A DNA stretch of 6,112 nt from Nitrospinota bacterium (GTDB lineage: Bacteria > UBA8248 > JACPRG01): positions 1 to 6,112 of the forward strand of contig JASLXW010000252.1 of assembly GCA_030740135.1 (NCBI GenBank), read 5' to 3'. Made by a program: the position numbers and the translations under genes. The notes below the pieces were generated by a model that did not search any database, was not told the DNA's origin, and was given only the letters and a program-made list of their open reading frames with translations. Positions 1 to 5,057 of this stretch are shown here, in pieces; positions within the stretch are counted from its first letter, which is position 1; each line of letters starts with the position of its first letter.

Positions 1-92
1 CCGTTCGCCTCCAGGTGATCCAGCAGGCCGCGCATGTCCCGGTAGGGGATTCGGCCGTTCGTCGCGGCGCGCCCGCCGTTTTTGCCGTTCAT
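1..92 (-). CDS. N-terminal fragment of a possible UbiD-family decarboxylase (cut by window edge)
   Basis: The ATG at 92-90 opens a frame that runs off the left edge after 30 complete codons. GGGAG (plus strand 100-104) lies 7 nt upstream, an ideal Shine-Dalgarno, so the start is convincing. A polar, Gly/Asn-rich leader of about 14 residues is followed by IPYRDMRGLLDHLEANG. The pattern D-(L/M)-R-x-(F/L)-L-x-x-L-E-x-x-G is typical of the first helix of UbiD-type decarboxylases, which use prenylated FMN to (de)carboxylate aromatic or unsaturated acids. Only about 16 informative residues are visible and none is catalytic, so the family call is tentative. The gene lies 64 bp after the dehydrogenase stop with no visible terminator between them, so they are probably co-transcribed. 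The polar leader before the helix is longer than in the UbiD starts I recall. Confidence 0.5.
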   Translation of the reverse strand, partial: MNGKNGGRAATNGRIPYRDMRGLLDHLEAN

Positions 93-156
93 GGTCTGAC
101 TCCCTTTTTCCCCGTTGGCCGGGTGGACGGCCGGACCTCCAAGGTTCACAGCGCCG

Positions 157-936
157 TCAATTCATGTGCGAGCCGCCGTCCACCAGCAGGGTCTGGCCGG
201 TGATGAAGTCCGCGCCGTCCGAAAGGAGGAAGACGACGGCGCCGACGATGTCCTCCGGGATCTGGCTTCGGGCAATGGCCCGGCCCGGAACCTGGGCGGC
301 CTCGTCCTGGTCGATCAACGCGCCCCGGGCCGCGACGAGGCTGTCGCTCCGCGTCAGTCCCGGACCGAGGGCGTTGACGCAGATCCCGTCTTTCCCCATC
401 GACCGGGCCAGGACGCGCGTGAGGGTGATCACGGCCCCCTTGGAGACGGTGTAGTGGGCGAAGACCGGCGCGCCCTTGAACGGGACGCCCGAGGTGATGT
501 TGACGATCTTCCCCAGCCCCGGACCGCCCGGCTCGCGGCCCTTCAAGTAGGGATAAACCGCCCTCGAAGCCAGCCAGACGCCCTTGACGTTGACGGCCAT
601 CATCTTGTCCCATTCCTCGACGGTGACTTCGTCGAACGCAGCGTACCGCATGTCCGCGAAGTAGGCGGCGTTGTTGAGGAGTCCGTCGATCCGGCCGAAT
701 TTGTCTTGGGCGGCCTTGGCGAGGGCTTCGACGCTCTTCTCATCGGTCACGTCGGCCCTCGCGTAGACGGCCTCTCCGCCCGCGTTGCGGATCTCCTCCA
801 CGGTCCCTTCGCCGTCGAAGATGTCGGAGACGACGACCTTCCCGCCCTCGGCGGCGATCCCCTTGGCGTACACCTTCCCAATCCCGCGCGCCGCGCCGGT
901 CACGATGATGACTTTGTCTTCGAGCTGCACGGTCAT
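157..936 (-). CDS. Short-chain dehydrogenase/reductase (classical SDR), NAD(P)-dependent
   Basis: Complete 259-residue protein, the usual length of a classical SDR: a cytosolic Rossmann-fold oxidoreductase interconverting an alcohol and a carbonyl. The cofactor motif TGAARGIG is at 13-20. Asp39, at the end of the second strand (VVVSDIF), suggests NAD(H) rather than NADP(H). The adenine-ring motif D62-V63 and NNAA at 88-91 follow. The catalytic tetrad is complete: N116, S149, Y162, K166 (YTVSK). The C-terminal block ITGQTLLVDGG (245-255) is canonical. No signal peptide or membrane segment is seen. The substrate cannot be predicted; family members act on 3-hydroxyacyl chains, sugars, cyclic alcohols and many others. 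The start could be this ATG or the GTG two codons later, which has better ribosome-site spacing. The next gene starts 64 bp downstream; upstream lies a structured stretch and an insertion-sequence remnant. Confidence 0.93.
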   Translation of the reverse strand: MTVQLEDKVIIVTGAARGIGKVYAKGIAAEGGKVVVSDIFDGEGTVEEIRNAGGEAVYARADVTDEKSVEALAKAAQDKFGRIDGLLNNAAYFADMRYAAFDEVTVEEWDKMMAVNVKGVWLASRAVYPYLKGREPGGPGLGKIVNITSGVPFKGAPVFAHYTVSKGAVITLTRVLARSMGKDGICVNALGPGLTRSDSLVAARGALIDQDEAAQVPGRAIARSQIPEDIVGAVVFLLSDGADFITGQTLLVDGGSHMN

Positions 937-938
937 TA

Positions 939-943
939 CTCCC
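939..943 (-). promoter_or_regulatory. Ribosome binding site of the SDR gene (start ambiguous)
   Basis: On the minus strand AAGGGAG precedes the SDR gene. It is only 2 nt from the ATG at 936-934 but 8 nt from the in-frame GTG at 930-928. The GTG start would give a protein beginning MQLEDKVIIVTG, a very common SDR beginning, and would shorten the product by two residues. Spacing favours the GTG, codon preference the ATG. Confidence 0.55.
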
Positions 944-969
944 TTAAAATCAACAAATGATTGACACAG

Positions 970-1036
970 TTTTCAGGGGGCTTTTTTGAAAAACCGCCCC
1001 CCGAACCCCTCCCAGGGGTTGGGAACCCCCTGAAAA
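970..1036. repeat. Nested inverted repeat upstream of the SDR gene
   Basis: Outer arms TTTTCAGGGGG (970-980) and CCCCCTGAAAA (1026-1036) are perfect 11-bp inverted repeats. Inside lies a second perfect hairpin, AACCCCT-CCC-AGGGGTT (1004-1020). The G-run at 976-980 can pair instead with the C-run at 997-1001, enclosing a T6/A5 self-complementary stretch (982-993), so two alternative folds are possible. The element starts 34 bp upstream of the SDR ATG and would sit in its leader if transcription starts further upstream. It is nearly symmetric and lacks a clean terminal T-run on either side, so a standard intrinsic terminator is not clear. It could be an interspersed genomic repeat or a leader element. 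Confidence 0.7.
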
Positions 1037-1045
1037 ACTTTCGGC

Positions 1046-1066
1046 GGCCGAGCCCCTCGCTCGGCC
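1046..1066. repeat. Perfect 7-bp hairpin
   Basis: GGCCGAG (1046-1052) and CTCGGCC (1060-1066) form a perfect GC-rich stem with a 7-nt loop, 10 bp beyond the nested inverted repeat. No T-run follows in either direction, so it is not a typical intrinsic terminator. A further perfect 8-bp inverted repeat, TGGAATCC (1077-1084) and GGATTCCA (1113-1120), follows. The whole 961-1140 stretch is therefore rich in dyad symmetry and holds no convincing gene. Confidence 0.6.
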
Positions 1067-1140
1067 TATTCACGGCTGGAATCCTTCGAGCAATCGCGAC
1101 TCCAGAGCGCCCGGATTCCATACAAAAGGCCGGCACACTA

Positions 1141-1144
1141 CCAA
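1141..1144. repeat. Left target-site duplication CCAA
   Basis: CCAA abuts the left TIR and is identical to 1731-1734 at the right TIR. Four bases could match by chance, but the position exactly outside both ends of the inverted repeats supports a genuine insertion duplication. Confidence 0.75.
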
Positions 1145-1730
1145 CCCCAATGCGTCAAGATTCGAGGCGCGGTGATTCTTTTTTGCTTGCAAAAAGGCCT
1201 TCCGCTACGCTCTGAAGAGGTTGAGAGAATTAACCTTCGGGCGCAACGAAAGGCCACTGACAGTGAGAGTAAGAAAACGCGATTTGACCCGCCGTGTCAA
1301 GGGTGACCTTCGAGTCGAGTTCTGCGGCACGGACCTCACCTCCTATGCCGGCCTGGAGCTTTTGAGGCGCCATTTCCGCTGGATGGGCCTGAATGGGCTC
1401 ATATCCGTTCCCATCTTCGCGAAGGGCTCGTGCGGGGCGGTGGCGATAGTTCGATTGTTTCTCGGGCTGCTGTTCGTCGGCGGACGGCGTTCGCGCCATG
1501 TGAGCTTCCTTCGAGGCGGCCCGACGGTCCCGCTCGCGCAAGGGGACGGCCCTGTTTGTCCGCCAGGGCGTTGAGACCCTGCGGTTCGAGTGGTTGAACC
1601 GTGCGGGACAACTCCTCCGACCCGGCGGGCGAACCGTGCTGCGTCTCATGAGCCATCCGCAAACGCAATCCCTCTTCTGCAGAATCACCCAGGTCCTTAA
1701 TCAAACCGCATGAATTTTTACGCATTGGGG
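1145..1730 (+). mobile_element. Internally deleted insertion sequence, probably IS1380-like, with TIRs and a 4-bp target duplication
   Basis: The element is bounded by terminal inverted repeats CCCCAATGCGT (1145-1155) and ACGCATTGGGG (1720-1730). They match perfectly over 11 bp and at 17 of the outer 20 positions. CCAA flanks it directly on both sides (1141-1144 and 1731-1734), a 4-bp target-site duplication, the size known for the IS1380 family. The 586-bp length is about a third of a full IS1380 element. Inside is a plus-strand transposase remnant holding only the start and end of the protein; its TGA (1711-1713) lies within the right TIR, as is common in compact ISs. Near the left end is a TTTTTGC-TT-GCAAAAA dyad (1180-1195). 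The copy cannot make its own transposase, but both ends look intact, so it might be mobilised in trans by a full-length relative. Confidence 0.85.
1263..1713 (+). pseudogene. Transposase remnant (IS1380-like), centre deleted and frameshifted
   Basis: The first reading frame (to about 1530) encodes a transposase N-terminus: VEFCGTDLTSYAGLELLRR is the opening block of IS1380-like DDE transposases. AVAIVRLFLGLLFVGGRRSR and HVSFLRG continue it. At roughly 1520-1540 the sequence switches frame to a C-terminal tail running to TGA 1711-1713. It reads from FVRQGVETLRFEWLNRAGQL to RPGGRTVLRLMSHP and ends VLNQTA, like the end of such a transposase. About 90 N-terminal and 55 C-terminal residues remain, against 400 or more in an intact protein, so the whole DDE catalytic core is missing and the protein is dead. 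GTG 1263 is chosen as start because AAAGG lies 9 nt upstream and homology begins soon after; TTG 1221 is an in-frame alternative. The family call comes from motif memory and fits the 4-bp target duplication. Confidence 0.75.
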
Positions 1731-1734
1731 CCAA
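1731..1734. repeat. Right target-site duplication CCAA
   Basis: Second copy of the duplicated target, immediately outside the right TIR and matching 1141-1144. Removing the element and one copy would restore the ancestral intergenic sequence between the two minus-strand transcription units. Confidence 0.75.
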
Positions 1735-1898
1735 AAGTGAAAAACAAACCCAAATTCCCCTTGCCCTGAAAGAATTTCCTGTTTGGCTTTTGGCTTTCGG
1801 GAGAAAACTTTTATCCGCAGATTACACAGATTTCGCAGATTCATCGAAATGGGAACCCAATCATTGACACCTGTGGATAGATTCAGGGGTAAAAAGTT
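1735..1898. other. Intergenic stretch, relatively AT-rich
   Basis: Noticeably more AT-rich than its surroundings and without a credible reading frame: plus- and minus-strand frames through here have no family resemblance and arise by chance or from the repeats. It holds the 9-bp tandem repeat at 1816-1842. I see no convincing sigma-70 promoter or T-run terminator. TTGACA occurs at 1864-1869 on the plus strand, but no -10 hexamer follows at the right distance. Confidence 0.5.
1816..1842. repeat. Three tandem 9-bp repeats (CRCAGATTN)
   Basis: Three adjacent 9-mers: CGCAGATTA (1816-1824), CACAGATTT (1825-1833) and CGCAGATTC (1834-1842). On the minus strand they read as AATCTGCG and AATCTGTG words. 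I recall similar short CAGATT-type tandem repeats from intergenic regions of many unrelated environmental bacteria, where their function is not known. It sits in the gap between the insertion sequence and the repeat cluster downstream of the aminotransferase. Confidence 0.7.
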
Positions 1899-1926
1899 TC
1901 CGTGCGCCAGAGACGTTGCGATGAGC
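1899..1926. repeat. 28-bp block T, copy 1
   Basis: The block starts TCCGTGCGCC and ends ATGAGC. It matches the copy at 2001-2028 at 25 of 28 positions; the two are 102 bp apart. In this copy CGTTG (1914-1918) can pair with CAACG (1928-1932). It is associated with the small hairpin copies described separately, and the cluster reads hairpin-T-hairpin-hairpin-T on the minus strand. Confidence 0.75.
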
Positions 1927-1940
1927 CCAACGAGCTTCAC

Positions 1941-1968
1941 CCGTAGCTTGGTCGGCGCGCAAGCGCCT
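1941..1968. repeat. Hairpin repeat H, copy 1
   Basis: A 28-bp unit with the core GGCGC-GCAA-GCGCC (1954-1967): a perfect 5-bp stem with a GCAA tetraloop when read on the plus strand. It is preceded by GTAGCTTGGTC. Extragenic REP sequences also carry a GTAG word before a palindrome, which makes a REP-like nature possible but unproven. Confidence 0.7.
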
Positions 1969-1971
1969 CAA

Positions 1972-1999
1972 CCGCAGCCTGGCTGGCGCGCAAGCGCCC
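1972..1999. repeat. Hairpin repeat H, copy 2
   Basis: Matches copy 1 at 23 of 28 positions, with the identical GGCGC-GCAA-GCGCC core (1985-1998); its leader is GCAGCCTGGCT. It lies between copy 1 and block T copy 2 and has no T block of its own, so the array is not a simple tandem duplication. Confidence 0.7.
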
Positions 2000-2000
2000 C

Positions 2001-2028
2001 TCCGTGCGCCAAAGACGTTGTAATGAGC
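2001..2028. repeat. 28-bp block T, copy 2
   Basis: Second copy of the block at 1899-1926, differing at three positions. It lies between hairpin copies 2 and 3. No reading frame runs conservatively through both copies, so the similarity is at DNA or RNA level rather than protein level. Confidence 0.75.
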
Positions 2029-2043
2029 GCAAACGATCCCCAA

Positions 2044-2071
2044 TCGCAGCTTGGCCGGCACGCAAGTGCCC
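2044..2071. repeat. Hairpin repeat H, copy 3, with compensatory stem change
   Basis: Same unit with the core GGCAC-GCAA-GTGCC (2057-2070). Compared with copies 1 and 2, one stem pair changes from G-C to A-T on both sides, so the stem is kept while the sequence changes. The GCAA loop is unchanged. The palindrome directly abuts the aminotransferase stop codon (2073-2071 on the minus strand), a position where it could protect or end the operon transcript, though no T-run follows. Confidence 0.7.
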
Positions 2072-2985
2072 TACAGGTGCAAATGGCTCTGGGCCTGCTC
2101 GACGATGTCGATGCCGACCATGTCCGACCAGGCGTCGAGGAGGCGGTCGGTGACCGGACCCGGGATGTCCGAGGGGAAATCCACACCGTTCAGGCTGCGG
2201 GCGGGCACGATGGTGGGCGAGGTGCTCGTGAGGAAGGCCTCCTCCCCGGTGAGGACATCGTACACCGTGTAATCCCCTTCGTGGTGCGGGATGCCGAGCT
2301 TGTCGGCCAATTCGAAGACGGTCTCCCGCGTGACCCCGGCCAGGACATTCCGCGTCGTCGGGGTGAAAAGCTCCCCGCGATCGATGAAAAAGAAGTTGGA
2401 CGCGCTGTTCTCGGCGATGAAACCCTTGTGGTCCAGCATGAGCGAGAAGGCCTCCGGGTCGGCGGCTTGGGCCTCCCGGTCCGCCAGGACGTGGTTCATC
2501 TTGTTGGAGACCTTGGCCTTGGGGTCCAGCGACTCGGGCGGGTTCCGGCGGACCGAGGGCGTCACGAGGCGGATCCCCTCGGTGAAAGACTTGGCGAAGG
2601 GCTTGAGGTTGATGTTGATGCAGTAGACCGCCACCGTCGGTCCCGGCCTTGGGTTCGGGTCACGGCCCAGGATGCCGAGGCCCCGGGTCACGTTCATCCA
2701 GAGGGCGTGGTCCTCTTTCGGCCCCAGGAGGGGGCGGTTCCGGTCGAGGACCTCCAGGCAGACCTTCTCGAACGCGTCGGGTGTGAGACCCGGGTCGAGG
2801 CGCGTGTACGTCATCGACCGGTAGAGCCGGTCCACGTGCTCCCGGAGCTTGAAGGGCCGGCCGCCGAACGTGCGGGCCACGTCGTACACCCCGTCGCCGA
2901 TCCGCCATCCGACGTCGAACAGGGAGATGTGGGCCTCGCTCTCGGGCAGGAACTCGCCGTTCAGGTAAACCGTCCGTTCGGTCAT
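2071..2985 (-). CDS. Class IV (fold-type IV) PLP-dependent aminotransferase, BCAT/D-amino-acid transaminase-like
   Basis: Complete 304-residue protein, normal length for the branched-chain/D-amino-acid aminotransferase superfamily, which moves an amino group between amino acids and 2-keto acids using PLP in the cytosol. The N-terminal block GDGVYDVARTFGGRPFKLREH (30-50) and R53 (HVDRL) are typical. K158 (KVSNKMNHVLADREA) is the probable Schiff-base lysine. E192 (AENSASN) should hold the pyridine nitrogen, and GVTR (217-220) and TSTS (253-256) the cofactor phosphate. The Arg/His carboxylate trap of Bacillus D-amino-acid transaminase (R98, H100) aligns to L106 and R108, so classical D-transaminase activity is doubtful; a BCAT-like or other class IV activity remains open. 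The start overlaps the HyuB stop as ATGA, with a strong GGAGG site 5 nt upstream, so it is translationally coupled to hyuB. It is the last gene before a repeat-rich gap. Confidence 0.9.
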   Translation of the reverse strand: MTERTVYLNGEFLPESEAHISLFDVGWRIGDGVYDVARTFGGRPFKLREHVDRLYRSMTYTRLDPGLTPDAFEKVCLEVLDRNRPLLGPKEDHALWMNVTRGLGILGRDPNPRPGPTVAVYCININLKPFAKSFTEGIRLVTPSVRRNPPESLDPKAKVSNKMNHVLADREAQAADPEAFSLMLDHKGFIAENSASNFFFIDRGELFTPTTRNVLAGVTRETVFELADKLGIPHHEGDYTVYDVLTGEEAFLTSTSPTIVPARSLNGVDFPSDIPGPVTDRLLDAWSDMVGIDIVEQAQSHLHL

Positions 2986-5057
2986 CGCTTCCTCCGTCCT
3001 CCGTGAACCCCCTCGGCGAGGGTCCCTTTTTCAGGGAAAAGGTTGTCCAGCCCCCGAATATGAACAAAATCGTCCGCGTTGACGCCGATCACCGTCCGGG
3101 CGTACGCGTCGAGGAAGATGCGTCCCGGCGCGGCGTGGGCGTTCAATTCGACCCAGGCGCGAAGGGGGGCCGGATTCGTCCCGAGCAGCTCGACGATCAT
3201 CCCCGGCCGCAACCCCAGCCGCGAAGCGACGTTCCTTCCCGCGACGCAGACCCTCCGGCCGTTCACCAGGCCCTCGCCGCCCAAGGCTTCGGCCCGGCCC
3301 ACCTTGGCGCGCGTCTTCCGCGAAAGCGTCCGCTTTCTCGCCGCCGTGCGCCGCTTGTCGATCTCGCCCCCGGCCGTGAACACCACGCCGTAAGACCGCT
3401 CCGCCTCTTTCCGGGAGATGTAACCCGCCCGGACGTCGGCCTCCACGGCTTCGACGGGCCGGTTCAGGGGGTCGCCGTATCCGCCGCCCCCGCCCGAGAG
3501 CATGACAAGACGGTCCCCCCGGTTGATCGGAAAGTCGTGACATTTTCCGGGGGTCGCCACGTGGATCTCCCGGCCCTTTCGGAGGACGGCGGCGGCCGTC
3601 GGCTTCCCCAGGCGCCCGCCGCCCAGGCCGTAGCTCGGCAGAACGGCCCGGTCCGCCAGCATCGAGTAAGTCCCCTCGCTCAGGACGCGGACCTGACGCT
3701 TGACGCCGAGGCCGCCCATCCGTCTTCCGGCCCCGCCGGAATCGGTCCTCAGGACGGAGCATTCCATCTCGACGGGGAACTCGGTCTCCAGGGCCTCGGC
3801 CGAGTGGATGCACCGGGTGTCTCCCTCGTCGAAGGCGGCCATGACGCTTTGCCCGTCCGACCCCGCGTACCCGCCGCTTCCCCCCTTCGGCCACTCGTAG
3901 TAGACAAAGCGCCGCCCGGTCCGGCGGTTCATCCCGCCGATCATGTTGTGGAAGACGGTCCCGTATTGGTCCGCCGGGACGCGATCCGGGATGGCCTGGG
4001 CCAGCGCCCCGAGGACGAGGCCCGTGGCCCGCTTTTCGACCTCGCAGCACCCGCCGACAGGGGCGGGCCGCCGCGCGTTGAAGATCGTCCCCTCCGGCAC
4101 AATCACGCGGATGGGCCGAAAGCTCCCGTGGTTGACGGGATAGTCCGGGTCGAGGATGGTTTTCAGGGGGATGAAGACCCCGCTCGCCGTCACGGCGTAC
4201 GAACAGTTGATGGGATGCCCGACCTGGGGGGACGTGCCCGTGAAATCGGCGGTCACCGAGCGGTCTTTGACTTCCAGGCGGACGCAGCACCGGACGGGGA
4301 CGAACCTCCCTTCCTCGAAGCTTTCCAGGTAGTCCTCGTAATGGTACTCCCCCGGCGGGATGGTCGCCACCTGTTCCCGGGTCCGTTCCTCGGCCCGGTC
4401 CATGGTCCGGCGGACGCACGCCGCGAGGGTCTCGGCGCCGTAGCGCTCCACCAGATCGACGACCCCGCGCTCCGCCAGCTTGCACGCGGACAGGCCGGCC
4501 CGGAAGTCTCCCCGCCGATCCTCGGACAACCGGCAATTGGCGAACAGCAGGTCGAGGGCGGCGTCGTTGGGCCGGCCTTCGTCATAGACCCGGATGGGGG
4601 GGATCACCATCCCCTCCTGATAGATCTCGCGCGCCGCCCCGGACAGGCTCCCGGGGACCATGCCGCCCACGTCGAGCCAATGGGCGCGGACCGCCGGGAA
4701 GAGAAACAGCTCGCCGTCCGCGAAGACGGGCATCGCCACCATGACGTCGTTCAGGTGCGTCCCGCCGTAGCTGGGGTCGTTGACCAGGAACACATCTCCG
4801 GGCCGGATCTCCTCTCCGAACCGCTCCACGATCTCCCGGATGGACCAGGACATGGGCAGGACGTGCATGGGGAGGTCTTCGGACTGCGCGATGAGCTGCC
4901 CTTTGGGGTCGAAGAGGCCGCACGAGAAATCGTGCCCCTGGCACACGACGGAAGAGTATGCCGTCCGGATGACGGTGACCCGCATCTCGCGAACGACGCT
5001 CAGGAAGGCCTCGACGATGACCTCCAGCGTAATGGGGTCGATCCGAGGCCCGCTCAT
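2982..5057 (-). CDS. hyuB: Hydantoinase B/oxoprolinase-family subunit with C-terminal extension
   Basis: Complete 691-residue protein. HyuB subunits pair with HyuA to open cyclic amides (hydantoins, N-methylhydantoin, 5-oxoproline) at the cost of ATP; related pairs act as ketone carboxylases. It opens with DPITLEVIVEAF (7-18), a standard HyuB start. Other family blocks are GLFDPKGQLIAQ (47-58), MHVLPMSW (64-71), LVNDPSYGGTHLNDV (91-105), RAHWLDVGG (124-132), DFTGTSPQVGHPINCSY (271-287), GGSGGYAGSDGQS (392-404) and the Gly-rich GGGGGYGDP (522-530) near the usual end. Typical members stop at about 550-590 residues. Here about 125 more follow: a basic linker (567-590) and a compact segment (about 597-666) rich in valines with GLRPGMIVEL and GRIFLDAYA, perhaps a small beta-barrel. 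The start overlaps the hyuA stop by 4 nt (ATGA), with AAAGGA 7 nt upstream. Substrate unknown. Confidence 0.93.
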   Translation of the reverse strand: MSGPRIDPITLEVIVEAFLSVVREMRVTVIRTAYSSVVCQGHDFSCGLFDPKGQLIAQSEDLPMHVLPMSWSIREIVERFGEEIRPGDVFLVNDPSYGGTHLNDVMVAMPVFADGELFLFPAVRAHWLDVGGMVPGSLSGAAREIYQEGMVIPPIRVYDEGRPNDAALDLLFANCRLSEDRRGDFRAGLSACKLAERGVVDLVERYGAETLAACVRRTMDRAEERTREQVATIPPGEYHYEDYLESFEEGRFVPVRCCVRLEVKDRSVTADFTGTSPQVGHPINCSYAVTASGVFIPLKTILDPDYPVNHGSFRPIRVIVPEGTIFNARRPAPVGGCCEVEKRATGLVLGALAQAIPDRVPADQYGTVFHNMIGGMNRRTGRRFVYYEWPKGGSGGYAGSDGQSVMAAFDEGDTRCIHSAEALETEFPVEMECSVLRTDSGGAGRRMGGLGVKRQVRVLSEGTYSMLADRAVLPSYGLGGGRLGKPTAAAVLRKGREIHVATPGKCHDFPINRGDRLVMLSGGGGGYGDPLNRPVEAVEADVRAGYISRKEAERSYGVVFTAGGEIDKRRTAARKRTLSRKTRAKVGRAEALGGEGLVNGRRVCVAGRNVASRLGLRPGMIVELLGTNPAPLRAWVELNAHAAPGRIFLDAYARTVIGVNADDFVHIRGLDNLFPEKGTLAEGVHGGRRKR
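2991..2995 (-). promoter_or_regulatory. Ribosome binding site of the aminotransferase, inside the hyuB end
   Basis: GGAGG on the minus strand lies 5 nt before the ATG at 2985-2983 and is encoded within the last HyuB codons (GGRRKR, then TGA). It fixes the start of the aminotransferase and supports re-initiation at the ATGA overlap. Confidence 0.8.

Larger units (their letters stand above)
937..1140. other. Leader/intergenic stretch upstream of the SDR gene
   Basis: Between the SDR start and the insertion-sequence target duplication there is no credible gene. The short frames on either strand run through inverted repeats and have no family features. Beyond the dyads listed separately I cannot point to a promoter with well-spaced -35 and -10 boxes on the minus strand. 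SDR transcription must start here, in the mobile element, or read through from the operon upstream. Confidence 0.5.

Noticed and set aside
115..960. Plus-strand open frame of 281 codons opposite the SDR
   Set aside because: Antisense shadow of a protein with a complete SDR motif set.
961..1036. Intrinsic terminator for the upstream operon
   Set aside because: Stems are strong, but no T-run follows the outer stem on either strand, and the element is about 1 kb beyond the aminotransferase and next to the SDR start.
1230..1734. Minus-strand open frames inside the insertion sequence
   Set aside because: The opposite strand encodes recognisable transposase pieces; these frames have no motifs and no convincing ribosome site.
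1864..1869. Plus-strand TTGACA as a -35 box
   Set aside because: No -10-like hexamer 16-18 bp downstream and no plus-strand gene to serve.
1899..2072. Repeat cluster as a CRISPR array
   Set aside because: Only two or three diverged copies, irregular spacing and order, no identical repeats with uniform unique spacers, and no cas genes in the window.
1783..3006. Plus-strand open frame of 407 codons across the repeats and opposite the aminotransferase
   Set aside because: No recognisable domain, low-complexity antisense composition, and it runs through intergenic repeats; the minus-strand aminotransferase explains the region.
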